Of a stretch of 64,000 nucleotides of DNA, positions 35,130-44,291 are shown piece after piece (position 1 is the first letter of the stretch; the number at the start of each line of letters is the position of its first letter). Made by a program: the position numbers and the translations under genes. The stretch spans positions 30,497 to 94,496 of the forward strand of contig NZ_JAJGBN010000009.1 in assembly GCF_020782875.1 (NCBI RefSeq), written 5' to 3'. The stretch is from Allomuricauda sp. M10. Lineage in GTDB: Bacteria; Bacteroidota; Bacteroidia; Flavobacteriales; Flavobacteriaceae. A model generated the notes under the pieces. That model made no database searches and was not told the DNA's origin. It worked only from the letters and a program-made list of their open reading frames with translations.

Positions 35130-35762
35130 TTATATATGGGTAAATAAGGTTTCACTTGATTTTCTCACTTTTGGTAAGTGTTGGGTTTGATCTTCCTCAG
35201 ATCGGTACCCAATAGGTAATACCACTGCGGCATTCAGGTTCTTCTCGGTAAGTCCCAAAATTTCATTGTACTTATCCGCTTCAAAGCCTTCCATGGGACA
35301 AGTGTCAATTTTCAATTCGGCGGCAGCTTGCATCATATTGCTGAAAGCAATGTACGCTTGCTTGGTGGTCCAAGTGCTCTTGGTCTCGGCAGGTAGGTCC
35401 AATAATTTGGATTTCATAAAGTCGGAATATCCTTTGAGGCCTTCCATAGGAATGTTGCGGGTTTCTCCAACATTGGTAAGGAAATCGTCAACCAATTCCT
35501 CGCCAAAATCGGTGGCATTGGCAAATACAATCAAGTGGGATGCATCCGTGATCTGGGACTGGTTCCAAGAGGCAGGCTTCAATTTTTCTTTGATCTCTTG
35601 GTCCGAAATCACAAAAATATGATAGGGTTGCAAACCATAGGAAGATGCGCTCAATCGGGTTGCTTCCAATAAGGTTTCCAAATCTTGATCCGATACTTTT
35701 TTGGACGGATCGAATTTTTTGGTGGCATAACGCCATGTTCTATGTTCTAAAACGGTGTTCAT
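35130..35762 (-). CDS. NAD(P)H-dependent oxidoreductase, nitroreductase family
   Basis: A 210-residue FMN flavoenzyme like NfsB. RTWRYATKKFDPSKKVSDQD carries the N-terminal FMN phosphate contact region, and LEATRLSASSYGLQPYHIFV the next conserved helix. AYIALSNMM-like FSNMMQAAAELKIDTCPMEG precedes the C-terminal FMN motif VVLPIGYRSEEDQ. It would reduce nitro compounds or quinones in the cytoplasm. It lies 6 nt after marR, whose product probably controls it. Confidence 0.9.
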   Translation of the reverse strand: MNTVLEHRTWRYATKKFDPSKKVSDQDLETLLEATRLSASSYGLQPYHIFVISDQEIKEKLKPASWNQSQITDASHLIVFANATDFGEELVDDFLTNVGETRNIPMEGLKGYSDFMKSKLLDLPAETKSTWTTKQAYIAFSNMMQAAAELKIDTCPMEGFEADKYNEILGLTEKNLNAAVVLPIGYRSEEDQTQHLPKVRKSSETLFTHI

Positions 35763-35767
35763 GTTAT

Positions 35768-36214
35768 TTAAAATTTATCCAATAGGATGTTTAATTGTTC
35801 TAAGTCTTCTTTGGTAAACTGCTGTACCATAATGTTTTCCGCCTCCGCAACAGCTTGGTCCATATGTGATAAGGCTTCGGTACCTTTCTCAGTGATCAAT
35901 ATTTCCACCTTGCGCCTGTTAGAAGGACACACATTCCTGACCACATAATCCTTGGCCAAAAGTTTGTCTACCAACCGAGTGGTATTGCTCATTTTGGTGA
36001 CCATACGGTCGTTCAAAGTGGAAAGGTTGGCAGGTTTTCCCTGTTGACCCCTCAGAATGCGGAGCACATTAAACTGTTGAAGGGAGACATCAAAAGGTTT
36101 TAGGGCATTGGTGGCCAACTCGTTCAGTTTATTGTGCACCAAGGTCAAATGAATCAGTGTCCTGGTTTCCAATGGCATTTTCTTTGACGTCTTTATAATT
36201 TCTTCAACATTCAT
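35768..36214 (-). CDS. MarR family transcriptional regulator
   Basis: A 148-residue winged-helix repressor or activator. The recognition region is NLSTLNDRMVTKMSNTTRLV followed by DKLLAKDYVVRNVCPSNRRK (wing). The ATG at 36214 is chosen over a TTG two codons upstream. It heads an operon with a nitroreductase and YceI, typical of electrophile or aromatic-compound responses. A perfect 16-bp palindrome lies 12 nt upstream of the start and is the best operator candidate. The wing residue Cys (VCPSNRR) could be a redox or ligand sensor, but that is speculative. Confidence 0.9.
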   Translation of the reverse strand: MNVEEIIKTSKKMPLETRTLIHLTLVHNKLNELATNALKPFDVSLQQFNVLRILRGQQGKPANLSTLNDRMVTKMSNTTRLVDKLLAKDYVVRNVCPSNRRKVEILITEKGTEALSHMDQAVAEAENIMVQQFTKEDLEQLNILLDKF

Positions 36215-36225
36215 GTACAAACAAT

Positions 36226-36241
36226 ATTTGTATATACAAAT
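36226..36241. promoter_or_regulatory. Candidate MarR operator
   Basis: ATTTGTATATACAAAT is a perfect 16-bp palindrome 12-27 bp upstream of the marR start codon, where a promoter would lie. MarR dimers bind palindromes of about this size, so autoregulation is likely. Confidence 0.55.
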
Positions 36242-36348
36242 GTATGCCGATCTTTTGATTCCACACCTATATTTAACAGATAAAATTTTGTTAAATCAAA
36301 TCAGGAGGAAGTCTCATTGGTTAACTTTATAGATGTAAATTGCAGTAA

Positions 36349-36891
36349 ATGAATAGGTTATTGATTTTGTTTTTGATGGTTTCCTTGGTAATAGGATGTG
36401 GTGATGGTAAAAAAGGCAAGGATGTGCCTGATGACCAAGTGGTTGCTGTGGAATCCGTTATTAATGAAAAAGTGGCGTTTCCAATTTACGATTTTGAAGG
36501 CCTGGAACCCTTGTTGCACAAAGATGACGGTCAAACCTATATCATAAACTTTTGGGCTACATGGTGCACGCCTTGCTTGGAAGAACTACCCTATTTTGAA
36601 AGGGTGAGAGCGGAGCAAAAGAATAACGGGGTTAAAGTGATACTCGTAAGTCTGGATATGCCCCATATGTGGAAATCAAGATTGGAACCTTATGTGAAGA
36701 ACAAAGGGATACAATCAGAGGTAGTGATCCTTGATGATCCCAAACAAAACGATTGGATTCCGAAAGTAAACGAAGAATGGGGAGGGGGTATTCCCGCTAC
36801 CTTAATATATAATAAGTATAAGCGCGGTTTTTTTGAACAAGGGTTTACCTATGAAGAATTGAACAGTACCGTACAAACATTCATAAAATAA
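36349..36891 (+). CDS. TlpA-like thioredoxin-fold lipoprotein
   Basis: A 180-residue membrane-anchored redox protein. MNRLLILFLMVSLVIGC is a lipoprotein signal with Cys17. The thioredoxin domain has the active site WATWCTPC (Cys73, Cys76), EELPYFERVRAEQKNNGVKV and the cis-proline region GGGIPATLIYNKYKRG. It probably reduces periplasmic disulfides, for example in cytochrome maturation. The next gene, another thioredoxin-fold protein, starts 10 nt later, so they form an operon. Confidence 0.88.
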   Translation: MNRLLILFLMVSLVIGCGDGKKGKDVPDDQVVAVESVINEKVAFPIYDFEGLEPLLHKDDGQTYIINFWATWCTPCLEELPYFERVRAEQKNNGVKVILVSLDMPHMWKSRLEPYVKNKGIQSEVVILDDPKQNDWIPKVNEEWGGGIPATLIYNKYKRGFFEQGFTYEELNSTVQTFIK

Positions 36892-36901
36892 AACACAGCC
36901 T

Positions 36902-37525
36902 ATGAAAACAAAACGAATACTTGGATTTTTGGCATTGACGCTCATTTTTGGAGCCTCGTTTGCCATGGGAATTAGTGCAGCAAAAGATCACATTGTTGAT
37001 GATGGTTATCAGGTTGGCGATGTGGCCACTGATTTTTCGCTCAAAAATGTGGACGGTAAAATGGTTTCTTTGGCTGACTTTAAAAATGCCAAGGGTTTTG
37101 TGGTAGTCTTTACTTGTAATACCTGTCCTTATGCCCAAGCTTATGAAGATAGGATGATGGCTTTGGATGCAAAGTACAAATCCAAAGGTGTTCCTGTAGT
37201 TGCTATTAACCCGAGCAGTAAAACAGGCGATGCTTACGAGGATATGAAAACGCGCGCCAAAGAAAAGGGTTTTACCTATCCTTACCTTTATGATGAAGGT
37301 CAAAAGGTATATCCAACATTTGGGGCTACTCGTACCCCTCATGTTTTTTTACTTCAAAAAACGGCCAAGGGAAATGTGGTGCGATACATTGGGGCCATTG
37401 ACGACAATTACCAAGATGCTTCCAAAGTGGACGATAAATTTGTGGAAGCTGCTGTGGATGCCATGCTGGCCGGAAAGGAAATTGCAATGAAGACGACCAA
37501 GGCAATCGGATGCGGCATCAAGTAG
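36902..37525 (+). CDS. Exported thioredoxin-family (AhpC/TSA-like) protein
   Basis: A 207-residue protein with signal peptide MKTKRILGFLALTLIFGASF. The peroxiredoxin/redoxin fold shows GDVATDFSLKNVDGKMVSLA and the redox site FTCNTCPYAQAYEDRM with Cys72 and Cys75 (CxxC). FTYPYLYDEGQKVYPTFGAT followed by RTPHVFLL is the second half. Unlike true peroxiredoxins it has the CxxC pair, suggesting a reductase. Co-transcribed with the TlpA-like gene. Substrate unknown. Confidence 0.85.
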   Translation: MKTKRILGFLALTLIFGASFAMGISAAKDHIVDDGYQVGDVATDFSLKNVDGKMVSLADFKNAKGFVVVFTCNTCPYAQAYEDRMMALDAKYKSKGVPVVAINPSSKTGDAYEDMKTRAKEKGFTYPYLYDEGQKVYPTFGATRTPHVFLLQKTAKGNVVRYIGAIDDNYQDASKVDDKFVEAAVDAMLAGKEIAMKTTKAIGCGIK

Positions 37526-37552
37526 GACATTGAATCAAAATAAAATTGAAGG

Positions 37553-37580
37553 AAATCCGGAGTAACGCTTCGGATTTTTA
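37553..37580 (+). terminator. Terminator of the two thioredoxin-fold genes
   Basis: AAATCCG (37553-37559) and CGGATTT (37571-37577) form the stem, followed by TTTATTTTTG. The tail overlaps the -7 box of the next promoter. Confidence 0.7.
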
Positions 37581-37586
37581 TTTTTG
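37579..37586 (+). promoter_or_regulatory. -7 box upstream of the rhodanese gene
   Basis: TATTTTTG fits TAnnTTTG and lies 19 nt before the ATG, directly in the tail of the preceding terminator. No TTG at the usual -33 distance was found. Confidence 0.4.
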
Positions 37587-37605
37587 CAGAACATAAAACA
37601 ATATA

Positions 37606-37917
37606 ATGGCAAATTTATCACAAGAAGAATGGGCGGAACAATTGGAAAATGATGACAACGCCTTCATTTTGGACGTACGTACCTCTGATGAAGTAGAGGA
37701 AGGTTATATTCCGGGTGCCGTAAACATCGATATTTATTTGGGACAGGAATTTTTGATGGAACTTGAAAAACTGGACAAGTCCAAAAACTACTATGTGTAT
37801 TGCCGATCAGGCAATCGTAGCGGTCAAGCCTGTGCCATCATGAACAGTCTCGGGATTGAAAATGCCTATAACCTTGAAGGTGGCTTTATGAACTGGTACG
37901 GCGATAGAGTAGAATAG
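37606..37917 (+). CDS. Rhodanese-like sulfurtransferase domain protein
   Basis: A single-domain 103-residue rhodanese. AFILDVRTSDEVEEGYIPGA is the conserved N-terminal part and YVYCRSGNRSGQA the active-site loop, with the persulfide Cys66. ENAYNLEGGFMNWYGD is the C-terminal signature. It has no signal peptide, so it acts in the cytoplasm as a sulfur carrier. The gene starts a run with DUF2851, PspC and the K+ channel (gaps 22, 8 and about 2 nt). Confidence 0.93.
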   Translation: MANLSQEEWAEQLENDDNAFILDVRTSDEVEEGYIPGAVNIDIYLGQEFLMELEKLDKSKNYYVYCRSGNRSGQACAIMNSLGIENAYNLEGGFMNWYGDRVE

Positions 37918-37939
37918 GTCTCACATTTACCCCAAATCG

Positions 37940-39220
37940 ATGCGAGAGGACCTACTTCATTTTATTTGGAGGCATAACAAGCTTTCAACAAATCAGCTAT
38001 GTACCACGGATAATGAACCGGTTTTGGTGAAATCCGCAGGGATACAGAACCGCCACGCTGGACCAGATTTTTTCAATGCCAGCGTAACCATCGATGGCCA
38101 ATTATGGGCCGGAAATGTGGAAATGCATCTTAAATCGTCGGATTGGTATGTGCATCACCACGAAAATGATAACAATTACGACAACGTCATCCTCCATGTA
38201 GTCTGGGAAGATGACGTTGTTGTTTTTAGAAAGGACGGTTCCAAGATTCCGACCTTGGAAATGAAAAGTTTCATTCCATCGGAGTTGCTTATGAAATATA
38301 AGGCTCTCATGGAAAATGCTCGACCAGGTTTCATTAATTGTGAAAAGGATTTTGGAGAGATGGATTCCTTTTTGCTTGAAAGTTGGCTCCACCGACTTTA
38401 TATGGAACGGTTGGAGTATAAATCGGAACTCATTTTCGACCTTCTCAACAAAACTAAAAACAATTGGGAAGCAGTACTCTTCATTCTTTTGGCCAAAAGT
38501 TTTGGTTCCAAGGTCAATGGTCATTTCTTTCTGGATGGGGCTTCAGCATTGGATTTTGCATTGGTTCGGAAAACGAGCCAAGACATTCAACAATTGGAAA
38601 GTCTGTTATTTGGTCATTTTGGCCTATTGGGCGAATTGGATTGCACCGATGGGTATTACCTTCAGCTTGAGAGAGAGTACAGATACCTTACCGATAAATT
38701 TGAATTGCCCATTACAACGGTCAAACCTGAATTCTTTGGTCTCAGGCCACCTAATTTTCCTACCATACGGATTTCCCAGTTGGCGCATTTGTACAATAAT
38801 AATGTACAATTGTTTTCCAAATGTATGGAGGCGTCCAACCTGAAGGAATTATATGAACTTTTTGAAGTGGAAGCCGGAACATACTGGAACACCCATTTTA
38901 CCTTTGGTAAGGTTTCCAAAAAGAGCAACAAAAAGCTTTCCCAAAAATTTATTGATCTTTTGGTGGTCAATACATTGGTGCCCTTAAAATTTTGCTTTGC
39001 CAAACATCAAGGGAAAGAGGTTGACGAAGCATTGGTCGCATTATTATCCGAAGTGGGAAAGGAGGACAATTCCATAATTGCCAATTTTGATCGATTGGGC
39101 CACAAAACCAAAAATGCTTTTGAAAGTCAGGCCAAATTGGAACTGTACAACCTCTATTGCTCTAAAAATAAATGCTTGCAATGCGTTGTGGGAACTCATT
39201 TATTGAATAGAAATACATAA
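37940..39220 (+). CDS. DUF2851 family protein
   Basis: A 426-residue soluble protein that matches the Bacteroidota-wide DUF2851 family, with the N-terminal landmarks MREDLLHFIWRHNKLST and SAGIQNRHAGPDFFNASVTI, then GNVEMHLKSSDWYVHHHEND. The D/E-rich core with GPDF...N.EmH.....W..H resembles a metal-dependent nuclease layout, but no activity has been shown to my knowledge and I do not assign one. It begins 22 nt after the rhodanese gene. Confidence 0.88.
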   Translation: MREDLLHFIWRHNKLSTNQLCTTDNEPVLVKSAGIQNRHAGPDFFNASVTIDGQLWAGNVEMHLKSSDWYVHHHENDNNYDNVILHVVWEDDVVVFRKDGSKIPTLEMKSFIPSELLMKYKALMENARPGFINCEKDFGEMDSFLLESWLHRLYMERLEYKSELIFDLLNKTKNNWEAVLFILLAKSFGSKVNGHFFLDGASALDFALVRKTSQDIQQLESLLFGHFGLLGELDCTDGYYLQLEREYRYLTDKFELPITTVKPEFFGLRPPNFPTIRISQLAHLYNNNVQLFSKCMEASNLKELYELFEVEAGTYWNTHFTFGKVSKKSNKKLSQKFIDLLVVNTLVPLKFCFAKHQGKEVDEALVALLSEVGKEDNSIIANFDRLGHKTKNAFESQAKLELYNLYCSKNKCLQCVVGTHLLNRNT

Positions 39221-39228
39221 TTTTAGGC

Positions 39229-39456
39229 ATGTCTTTATTCTATAATACCCTTTATTATTTTCAAAAGCGGGGCTTTGAGGTCTGTGGTCGCATTGCCGAA
39301 CGATTGGGTATTCGCGCCCGGGTGGTGCGGACCAGTTTTATTTACCTCACATTTGTGACCTTGGGCTTCGGGTTTGCCCTATACCTCTTTATGGCCTTTT
39401 GGCTTAGGATAAAGGATTTGATCTATACCAAGAGAACCTCCGTATTTGACCTTTGA
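39229..39456 (+). CDS. PspC domain membrane protein
   Basis: A 75-residue protein with the PspC-type layout: a basic N-terminal helix (FQKRGFEVCGRIAERLGIRA), then a hydrophobic span (FIYLTFVTLGFGFALYLFMA). In proteobacteria PspC works with PspB in the phage-shock response, but small solitary PspC proteins are common in Bacteroidota without it. Its stop codon overlaps the upstream bases of the next ORF. The role is unknown. Confidence 0.85.
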   Translation: MSLFYNTLYYFQKRGFEVCGRIAERLGIRARVVRTSFIYLTFVTLGFGFALYLFMAFWLRIKDLIYTKRTSVFDL

Positions 39457-39458
39457 TC

Positions 39459-40466
39459 ATGATAAGACTCCTGCGCTCCAAAATAGTTTTGGCCCTTTCA
39501 TTGATGGTCTTCGTACTACTGATCGGGGTGTTGGGTTATAAATTCTTATCGGACTTTACTTGGATAGAGGCCATCTACATGACCATTATTACGGTGACCA
39601 CGGTAGGTTTTTCCGAAGTGAGGCCACTGGATGCCGATGCAAAGATTTTTACCGTATTTTTAATCGTAACCAGTGTCTTTATTTTCGGTTTTGCCATTTC
39701 AGTGGTATCGGAATATATCCTGGGCAGAAATTCGCTTGAACAGTTAAAAAAGAAAAAAGTGCAGAAACAAATCGATGGACTTTCCAGCCATGTGGTCGTT
39801 TGTGGCTATGGGAGGAATGGCATGCAGGCAGCGGAAAAGTTAATGGCCTATAAAAAACCCTTTGTCGTCATAGAAAAGGACAAAGAGATCATTGAACGCC
39901 ATGGCGATGAGGTATTGTTCGTGGAAGGCGATGCCAATGAGGATGAAATCCTGATGCAAGCAGGAATTGACAGAGCGCAATATCTGATTACCGCGGTTCC
40001 CGATGATGCCGCCAACCTTTTTGTGGTGCTGTCCGCACGTCAATTGAACAAAAATCTGTTCATCATCAGTCGGGCCTCCCAAATTACTTCCGTAAAAAAA
40101 TTACAGTTTGCTGGAGCCAATAAAGTGATTATGCCCGATAAGATCGGTGGGGACCATATGGCATCCTTGGTAGTCATGCCCGACTTGATCACCTTTATGG
40201 ACCAATTATCGTTGGAAGGAGAACATACCACCAATTTGGAAGAGGTAGAAATCGAGGATTTTACAAGCCAGGTAGACTGCAATTCACTCCGGGATCTGGA
40301 TTTGAGAAGAAAAACAGGCTGTACCATAATTGGGTATATCGACCCCAACGGAAAATACATCATCAACCCTGAGGCCGACTTGGTTTTACAGCCAAAAAGC
40401 AAGGTCATTGTACTGGGGAGACCCGAACAGATTAGAAAGCTCAACCAAATGTTCCAAATAGGATAG
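39459..40466 (+). CDS. Potassium channel with RCK (TrkA-N/TrkA-C) domains
   Basis: A 335-residue two-span channel. Spans lie at about residues 8-28 and 62-85, with the pore loop ITVTTVGFSEV between. The selectivity filter is TVGF rather than TVGY. A cytoplasmic RCK-N domain follows (VVVCGYGRNGMQAAEKL, dinucleotide-binding, from about residue 108), then RCK-C to the end (GCTIIGYIDPNGKYI...VIVLGRPEQ). Ligands could be nucleotides or Ca2+. The ATG at 39459 is preferred to a TTG two codons upstream; it lies 2 nt after the pspC stop. Confidence 0.92.
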   Translation: MIRLLRSKIVLALSLMVFVLLIGVLGYKFLSDFTWIEAIYMTIITVTTVGFSEVRPLDADAKIFTVFLIVTSVFIFGFAISVVSEYILGRNSLEQLKKKKVQKQIDGLSSHVVVCGYGRNGMQAAEKLMAYKKPFVVIEKDKEIIERHGDEVLFVEGDANEDEILMQAGIDRAQYLITAVPDDAANLFVVLSARQLNKNLFIISRASQITSVKKLQFAGANKVIMPDKIGGDHMASLVVMPDLITFMDQLSLEGEHTTNLEEVEIEDFTSQVDCNSLRDLDLRRKTGCTIIGYIDPNGKYIINPEADLVLQPKSKVIVLGRPEQIRKLNQMFQIG

Positions 40467-40550
40467 TTTAACAGGGAAGAATTTTTTTGCGTTGAATTTT
40501 TTTAGGATATTGGGGCCTTTACAAAAAACTAACATAACCACAACATTATT

Positions 40551-42242
40551 ATGAAGTATAGACTTCTTGCTTTTTGTTCATTTTTTATACCGTTCCTATC
40601 CATGGCGCAAGAAACTGCTGAAATTGGATTGGATCAAAAAATTGACCTAGCCTTTAAACCGGTTTCAGACTTTTTCAGCAGTGTCATTTTCTTTCAGGTC
40701 ATGGGCACTCCCTTTGTTTTGATTCTTTTGGTGGCCAGTGCCGCTTTTTTTACGGTTTATTTCGGGTTCCCCAACATCAGGTACTTTGCTAGGGCAATCA
40801 ATACCGTAAGAGGTAAATATGAGGATATTGAAAAACATGGCGCCAAAGAATTGTATGGCGAAGGTGGTATAGCCCAAGGAAAAGATTTGACCAATGTGGA
40901 TATTGACGAACACTTGGACATGGTGTTGGACAGTGACATGGCCGTTGACGGTGACATCGTGGATACCATCAGGGATGAAAGCTCCGATGGTGAGGTGAGC
41001 CACTTTCAAGCTTTGGCAACCGCAGTTTCTGGAACTGTTGGTAACGGTAACATTGCGGGTGTGGCCTTGGCCATCGCTTTAGGTGGACCTGGTGCCACTT
41101 TCTGGATGGTAATCTGTGGTTTTTTAGGTATGTCTACCAAATTCGTGGAATGTACACTCGGTGTCCAATATAGGGATGTTGGTGAAGATGGTACCGTTTA
41201 CGGTGGTCCAATGTACTACTTGAGCAAAGGTCTCAAGAAAAAAGGGTATGCCAAATTGGGTAAGATAGCTGCTGTTATTTTTGCCATCTTTTGTATCGGA
41301 GGTTCCTTCGGAGGTGGTAACGCTGCACAATCCAACCAGGCCACTGTTGTACTAAAAGAACTTTTTAACCTGAATAGTACTGCAGCCGGATTCTGGATTG
41401 GCGTTATTTTGGCCTTCCTAGTGGGAATCATCATTATCGGTGGAATTAAAAGGATTGCCCAAGTAACAGAGAAGGTGGTGCCTTTTATGGCCTTGATGTA
41501 CATTATTGCCTGTCTTTACATCATGGGAAGTAACTTTTCCTTGTTGGACGACGCCTTCGGTTTGATTTTCTCGGAAGCATTTAACCCGCGAGCCATAGGT
41601 GTTGGTGGAATCATCGGAGTGCTACTTGTTGGTTTCAAAAGAGCTGCATTCTCCAATGAAGCTGGAGCCGGTTCTGCATCCATTGCCCACTCCGCCGTAC
41701 GTACCAAATATTCTGCCAGTGAAGGCTTGGTGGCCCTGTTGGAGCCATTTATCGATACCGTATTGATTTGTACCATGACCGCTTTGGTGATCATCATTTT
41801 TAACTTTGGTGGTTTCTTTGAATATGGAGGTGATGGTTCCGGTGCCGTATTTATTGATGGTATGCCGTATGAAGGTTCTGGTATTACATCCAAGGCATTC
41901 CATGAGTTTATTCCTTATTCCAATGTTTTCTTGACGGTAGCTGTAGTATTGTTTGCTGTTTCTACCATGATTTCTTGGTCTTATTACGGACTTCAATCTT
42001 GGAAGTATTTGTTCGGTAGAGGAAAAAGAGCGGATTTGGTTTACAAATTGTTGTTCTTGACTTTTGTGATCATCGGTGCTGCGGCAAGTATGAAATCCAT
42101 TTGGGACTTCTCAGATGCCATGATCTTTGCCATGGTATTCCCGAACATGTTAGGATTGTTCCTGTTGTTCCCTGAAGTGAAGAGACAATTGAACCGCTAT
42201 TTGGATGCCATCAAATTGAAAAGAGAGGCGATTTCAGAATAG
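40551..42242 (+). CDS. Alanine/glycine:cation symporter family protein
   Basis: A 563-residue sodium-coupled amino-acid carrier with about eleven spans. Family motifs: GNGNIAGVALAIALGGPGAT followed by FWMVICGFLGMSTKFVE, then RAAFSNEAGAGSASIAHSAV. Two features differ from most members: a cleavable-looking N-terminus (MKYRLLAFCSFFIPFLSMAQ) before the first core helix, and an acidic loop of about 55 residues after the first helix pair (about 85-140, GKDLTNVDIDEHLDMVLDSD...). It is preceded by an 84-nt gap and forms its own unit or heads the next genes. Confidence 0.93.
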   Translation: MKYRLLAFCSFFIPFLSMAQETAEIGLDQKIDLAFKPVSDFFSSVIFFQVMGTPFVLILLVASAAFFTVYFGFPNIRYFARAINTVRGKYEDIEKHGAKELYGEGGIAQGKDLTNVDIDEHLDMVLDSDMAVDGDIVDTIRDESSDGEVSHFQALATAVSGTVGNGNIAGVALAIALGGPGATFWMVICGFLGMSTKFVECTLGVQYRDVGEDGTVYGGPMYYLSKGLKKKGYAKLGKIAAVIFAIFCIGGSFGGGNAAQSNQATVVLKELFNLNSTAAGFWIGVILAFLVGIIIIGGIKRIAQVTEKVVPFMALMYIIACLYIMGSNFSLLDDAFGLIFSEAFNPRAIGVGGIIGVLLVGFKRAAFSNEAGAGSASIAHSAVRTKYSASEGLVALLEPFIDTVLICTMTALVIIIFNFGGFFEYGGDGSGAVFIDGMPYEGSGITSKAFHEFIPYSNVFLTVAVVLFAVSTMISWSYYGLQSWKYLFGRGKRADLVYKLLFLTFVIIGAAASMKSIWDFSDAMIFAMVFPNMLGLFLLFPEVKRQLNRYLDAIKLKREAISE

Positions 42243-42254
42243 ACTTTATATCGT

Positions 42255-43116
42255 ATGACAAATAACAAATCCCACTTCAAGTTCAACAAACAGGAACGGA
42301 GTGGGATTTTCTTTTTGTTTCTGGTCATCGTTGGGCTGCAAGGGGCATTTTACTTGGTAAAGGCCAAACCGTTTGTTGGCGCGACCCAAATTTATGTGGA
42401 TGAAGTGGCCCAGGCCAAGTTGGATAGTCTCAAATCCAACTTTCAAGAGGATAGCTATGAGATGTATCCTTTTAATCCCAATTATATTTCGGATGAAAAG
42501 GGATATGCACTTGGCATGTCTGGCGGAGTTGGATCGTTTGTTCGCTTTCCGTGAAAAAGGCCAATTTGTGAATTCTCCCGAAGCATTTCAACAAGCGACC
42601 CAAGTTTCCGATTCCCTGTTGAAAGCTATTGCGCCCTATTTTAAATTTCCGGAATGGACAAAGCGGGATTTGCCTTCTACAAGAAAGAGGCCTAGTCTTC
42701 CTGTTGAAGAAGTGGTTGCTGTAAAAGATTTAAATGCTGCTTCTGCTGATGATTTGAAAACAATCAACGGTATCGGCGAGACCTTATCGGCCCGCATCGT
42801 AAAATTTAGGGATAGATTGGGAGGTTTTCTCATAAAGGAACAGTTGTATGATGTGTACGGCTTATCTCCAGAAGTTGCAGATCGTGTGCTTTCCCGGTAT
42901 CAGGTGCTCCAACCGCCCATCATTCAAAAAATCAATGTAAACACTGCCAATGTGGACCAATTGGCAAAAGTGCCCTATCTTAATTATAAAGTGGCCAAAC
43001 AAATTGTTCAATACAGGAATGCCAATGGTAACTTCGACTCGCTTGACGAATTAACGAACGTTACATCTTTCCCAAAGGATAGGATTGATAGAATTAAATT
43101 ATATTTGGCCCTATAA
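42255..43116 (+). pseudogene. ComEA-like helix-hairpin-helix protein, frameshifted
   Basis: Two overlapping frames make one family protein. The first frame (from ATG 42255) has a membrane span (GIFFLFLVIVGLQGAFYLV) and runs through YPFNPNYISDEKGYALGMS. The second frame continues AELDRLFAFREKGQFVNSPE and holds two or three HhH motifs (LKTINGIGETLSARIVKFRD; VDQLAKVPYLNYKVAKQIVQ) to the stop at 43116. Relatives read GMSVxExDRL, so two bases seem lost near 42521-42525. The HhH part should bind DNA. It may be a real mutation, a sequencing error or recoding; no slippery site was seen. Confidence 0.7.
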
Positions 43117-43127
43117 AAAAAGAGCGA

Positions 43128-44291
43128 ATGGTTACGGAAACGTTGTCCAAAATGAACTTTGATTATTCAGAGACCCAAAAGATGGTGGCAGAGTCCGCAA
43201 GGGATTTTGCCCAACAATATATTTTGCCCCATGTGATGGAATGGGATGAGGCCCAAACCTTTCCTGTAGAAGTTTTCAAAAAGGCTGGGGAATTCGGTTT
43301 TATGGGAATTTTGGTTCCCGAAGAACTGGGTGGTTCCGGTCTTGGCTATCACGAATACATTGCTATCCTGGAGGAGATTTCAAAAGTAGATCCTTCGATT
43401 GGATTGTCCGTTGCGGCGCATAATTCCCTTTGCACCAATCATATCCTTTCCTTCGGAAATGAGGAACAATTGCAACGTTGGATCCCTAAATTGGCTACCG
43501 GTGAATGGATCGGGGCTTGGGGATTGACCGAGCACAATACTGGTTCAGATGCAGGTGGAATGAATACTACTGCGGTGAAGGATGGTGATCATTGGGTGTT
43601 GAACGGAGCTAAAAACTTTATTACCCACGGTAAAAGTGGGGACATTGCTGTCGTTATTGCCAGAACGGGCGAGAAAGGTGATAGTCATGGGATGACGGCC
43701 TTTGCTGTAGAAAAAGGAACTCCAGGTTTTTCAAGTGGAAAGAAGGAGAACAAATTGGGCATGCGAGCCAGTGAAACGGCAGAAATGATTTTTTCCGACT
43801 GTAGGATTCCCGATGCCAATCGTTTGGGAGAAGTAGGAGAGGGGTTCATCCAATCCATGAAAGTTTTGGATGGAGGTCGAATCTCGATCGGAGCCTTATC
43901 CCTTGGGATTGCAAAAGGAGCTTACGAAGCTGCCCTTAAATATTCCAAAGAAAGGGTGCAGTTTGGAAAACCTATTTCTGAGTTTCAGGGAATTTCCTTC
44001 AAGTTGGCCGATATGGCCACCGAGATTGAGGCATCTGAGCTGTTATTGCATAAAGCCGCCTTTTTGAAGAACGAGGGAAGACCCGTGACCAAGTTGGGGG
44101 CCATGTCCAAAATGTATGCTTCCGAAGTTTGTGTAAAAGTGGCCACTGAAGCCGTGCAGATCCATGGAGGTTATGGTTATACTAAGGACTTTCCGGTAGA
44201 GAAATTCTATCGAGATTCCAAGCTTTGCACCATAGGGGAAGGCACTACTGAAATCCAAAAGTTGGTCATATCCAGAAAAATTCTGAAGTAA
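43128..44291 (+). CDS. Acyl-CoA dehydrogenase
   Basis: A 387-residue FAD enzyme that introduces the alpha-beta double bond in acyl-CoA. Landmarks: [20 protein letters not shown] (FAD/substrate loop), [33 protein letters not shown], and the catalytic Glu region [20 protein letters not shown] with [18 protein letters not shown]. It is the short/medium- or branched-chain type. The ATG at 43128 gives a short N-terminal tail; an ATG at 43152 ([11 protein letters not shown]) fits the family equally well. Confidence 0.95.
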   Translation: MVTETLSKMNFDYSETQKMVAESARDFAQQYILPHVMEWDEAQTFPVEVFKKAGEFGFMGILVPEELGGSGLGYHEYIAILEEISKVDPSIGLSVAAHNSLCTNHILSFGNEEQLQRWIPKLATGEWIGAWGLTEHNTGSDAGGMNTTAVKDGDHWVLNGAKNFITHGKSGDIAVVIARTGEKGDSHGMTAFAVEKGTPGFSSGKKENKLGMRASETAEMIFSDCRIPDANRLGEVGEGFIQSMKVLDGGRISIGALSLGIAKGAYEAALKYSKERVQFGKPISEFQGISFKLADMATEIEASELLLHKAAFLKNEGRPVTKLGAMSKMYASEVCVKVATEAVQIHGGYGYTKDFPVEKFYRDSKLCTIGEGTTEIQKLVISRKILK

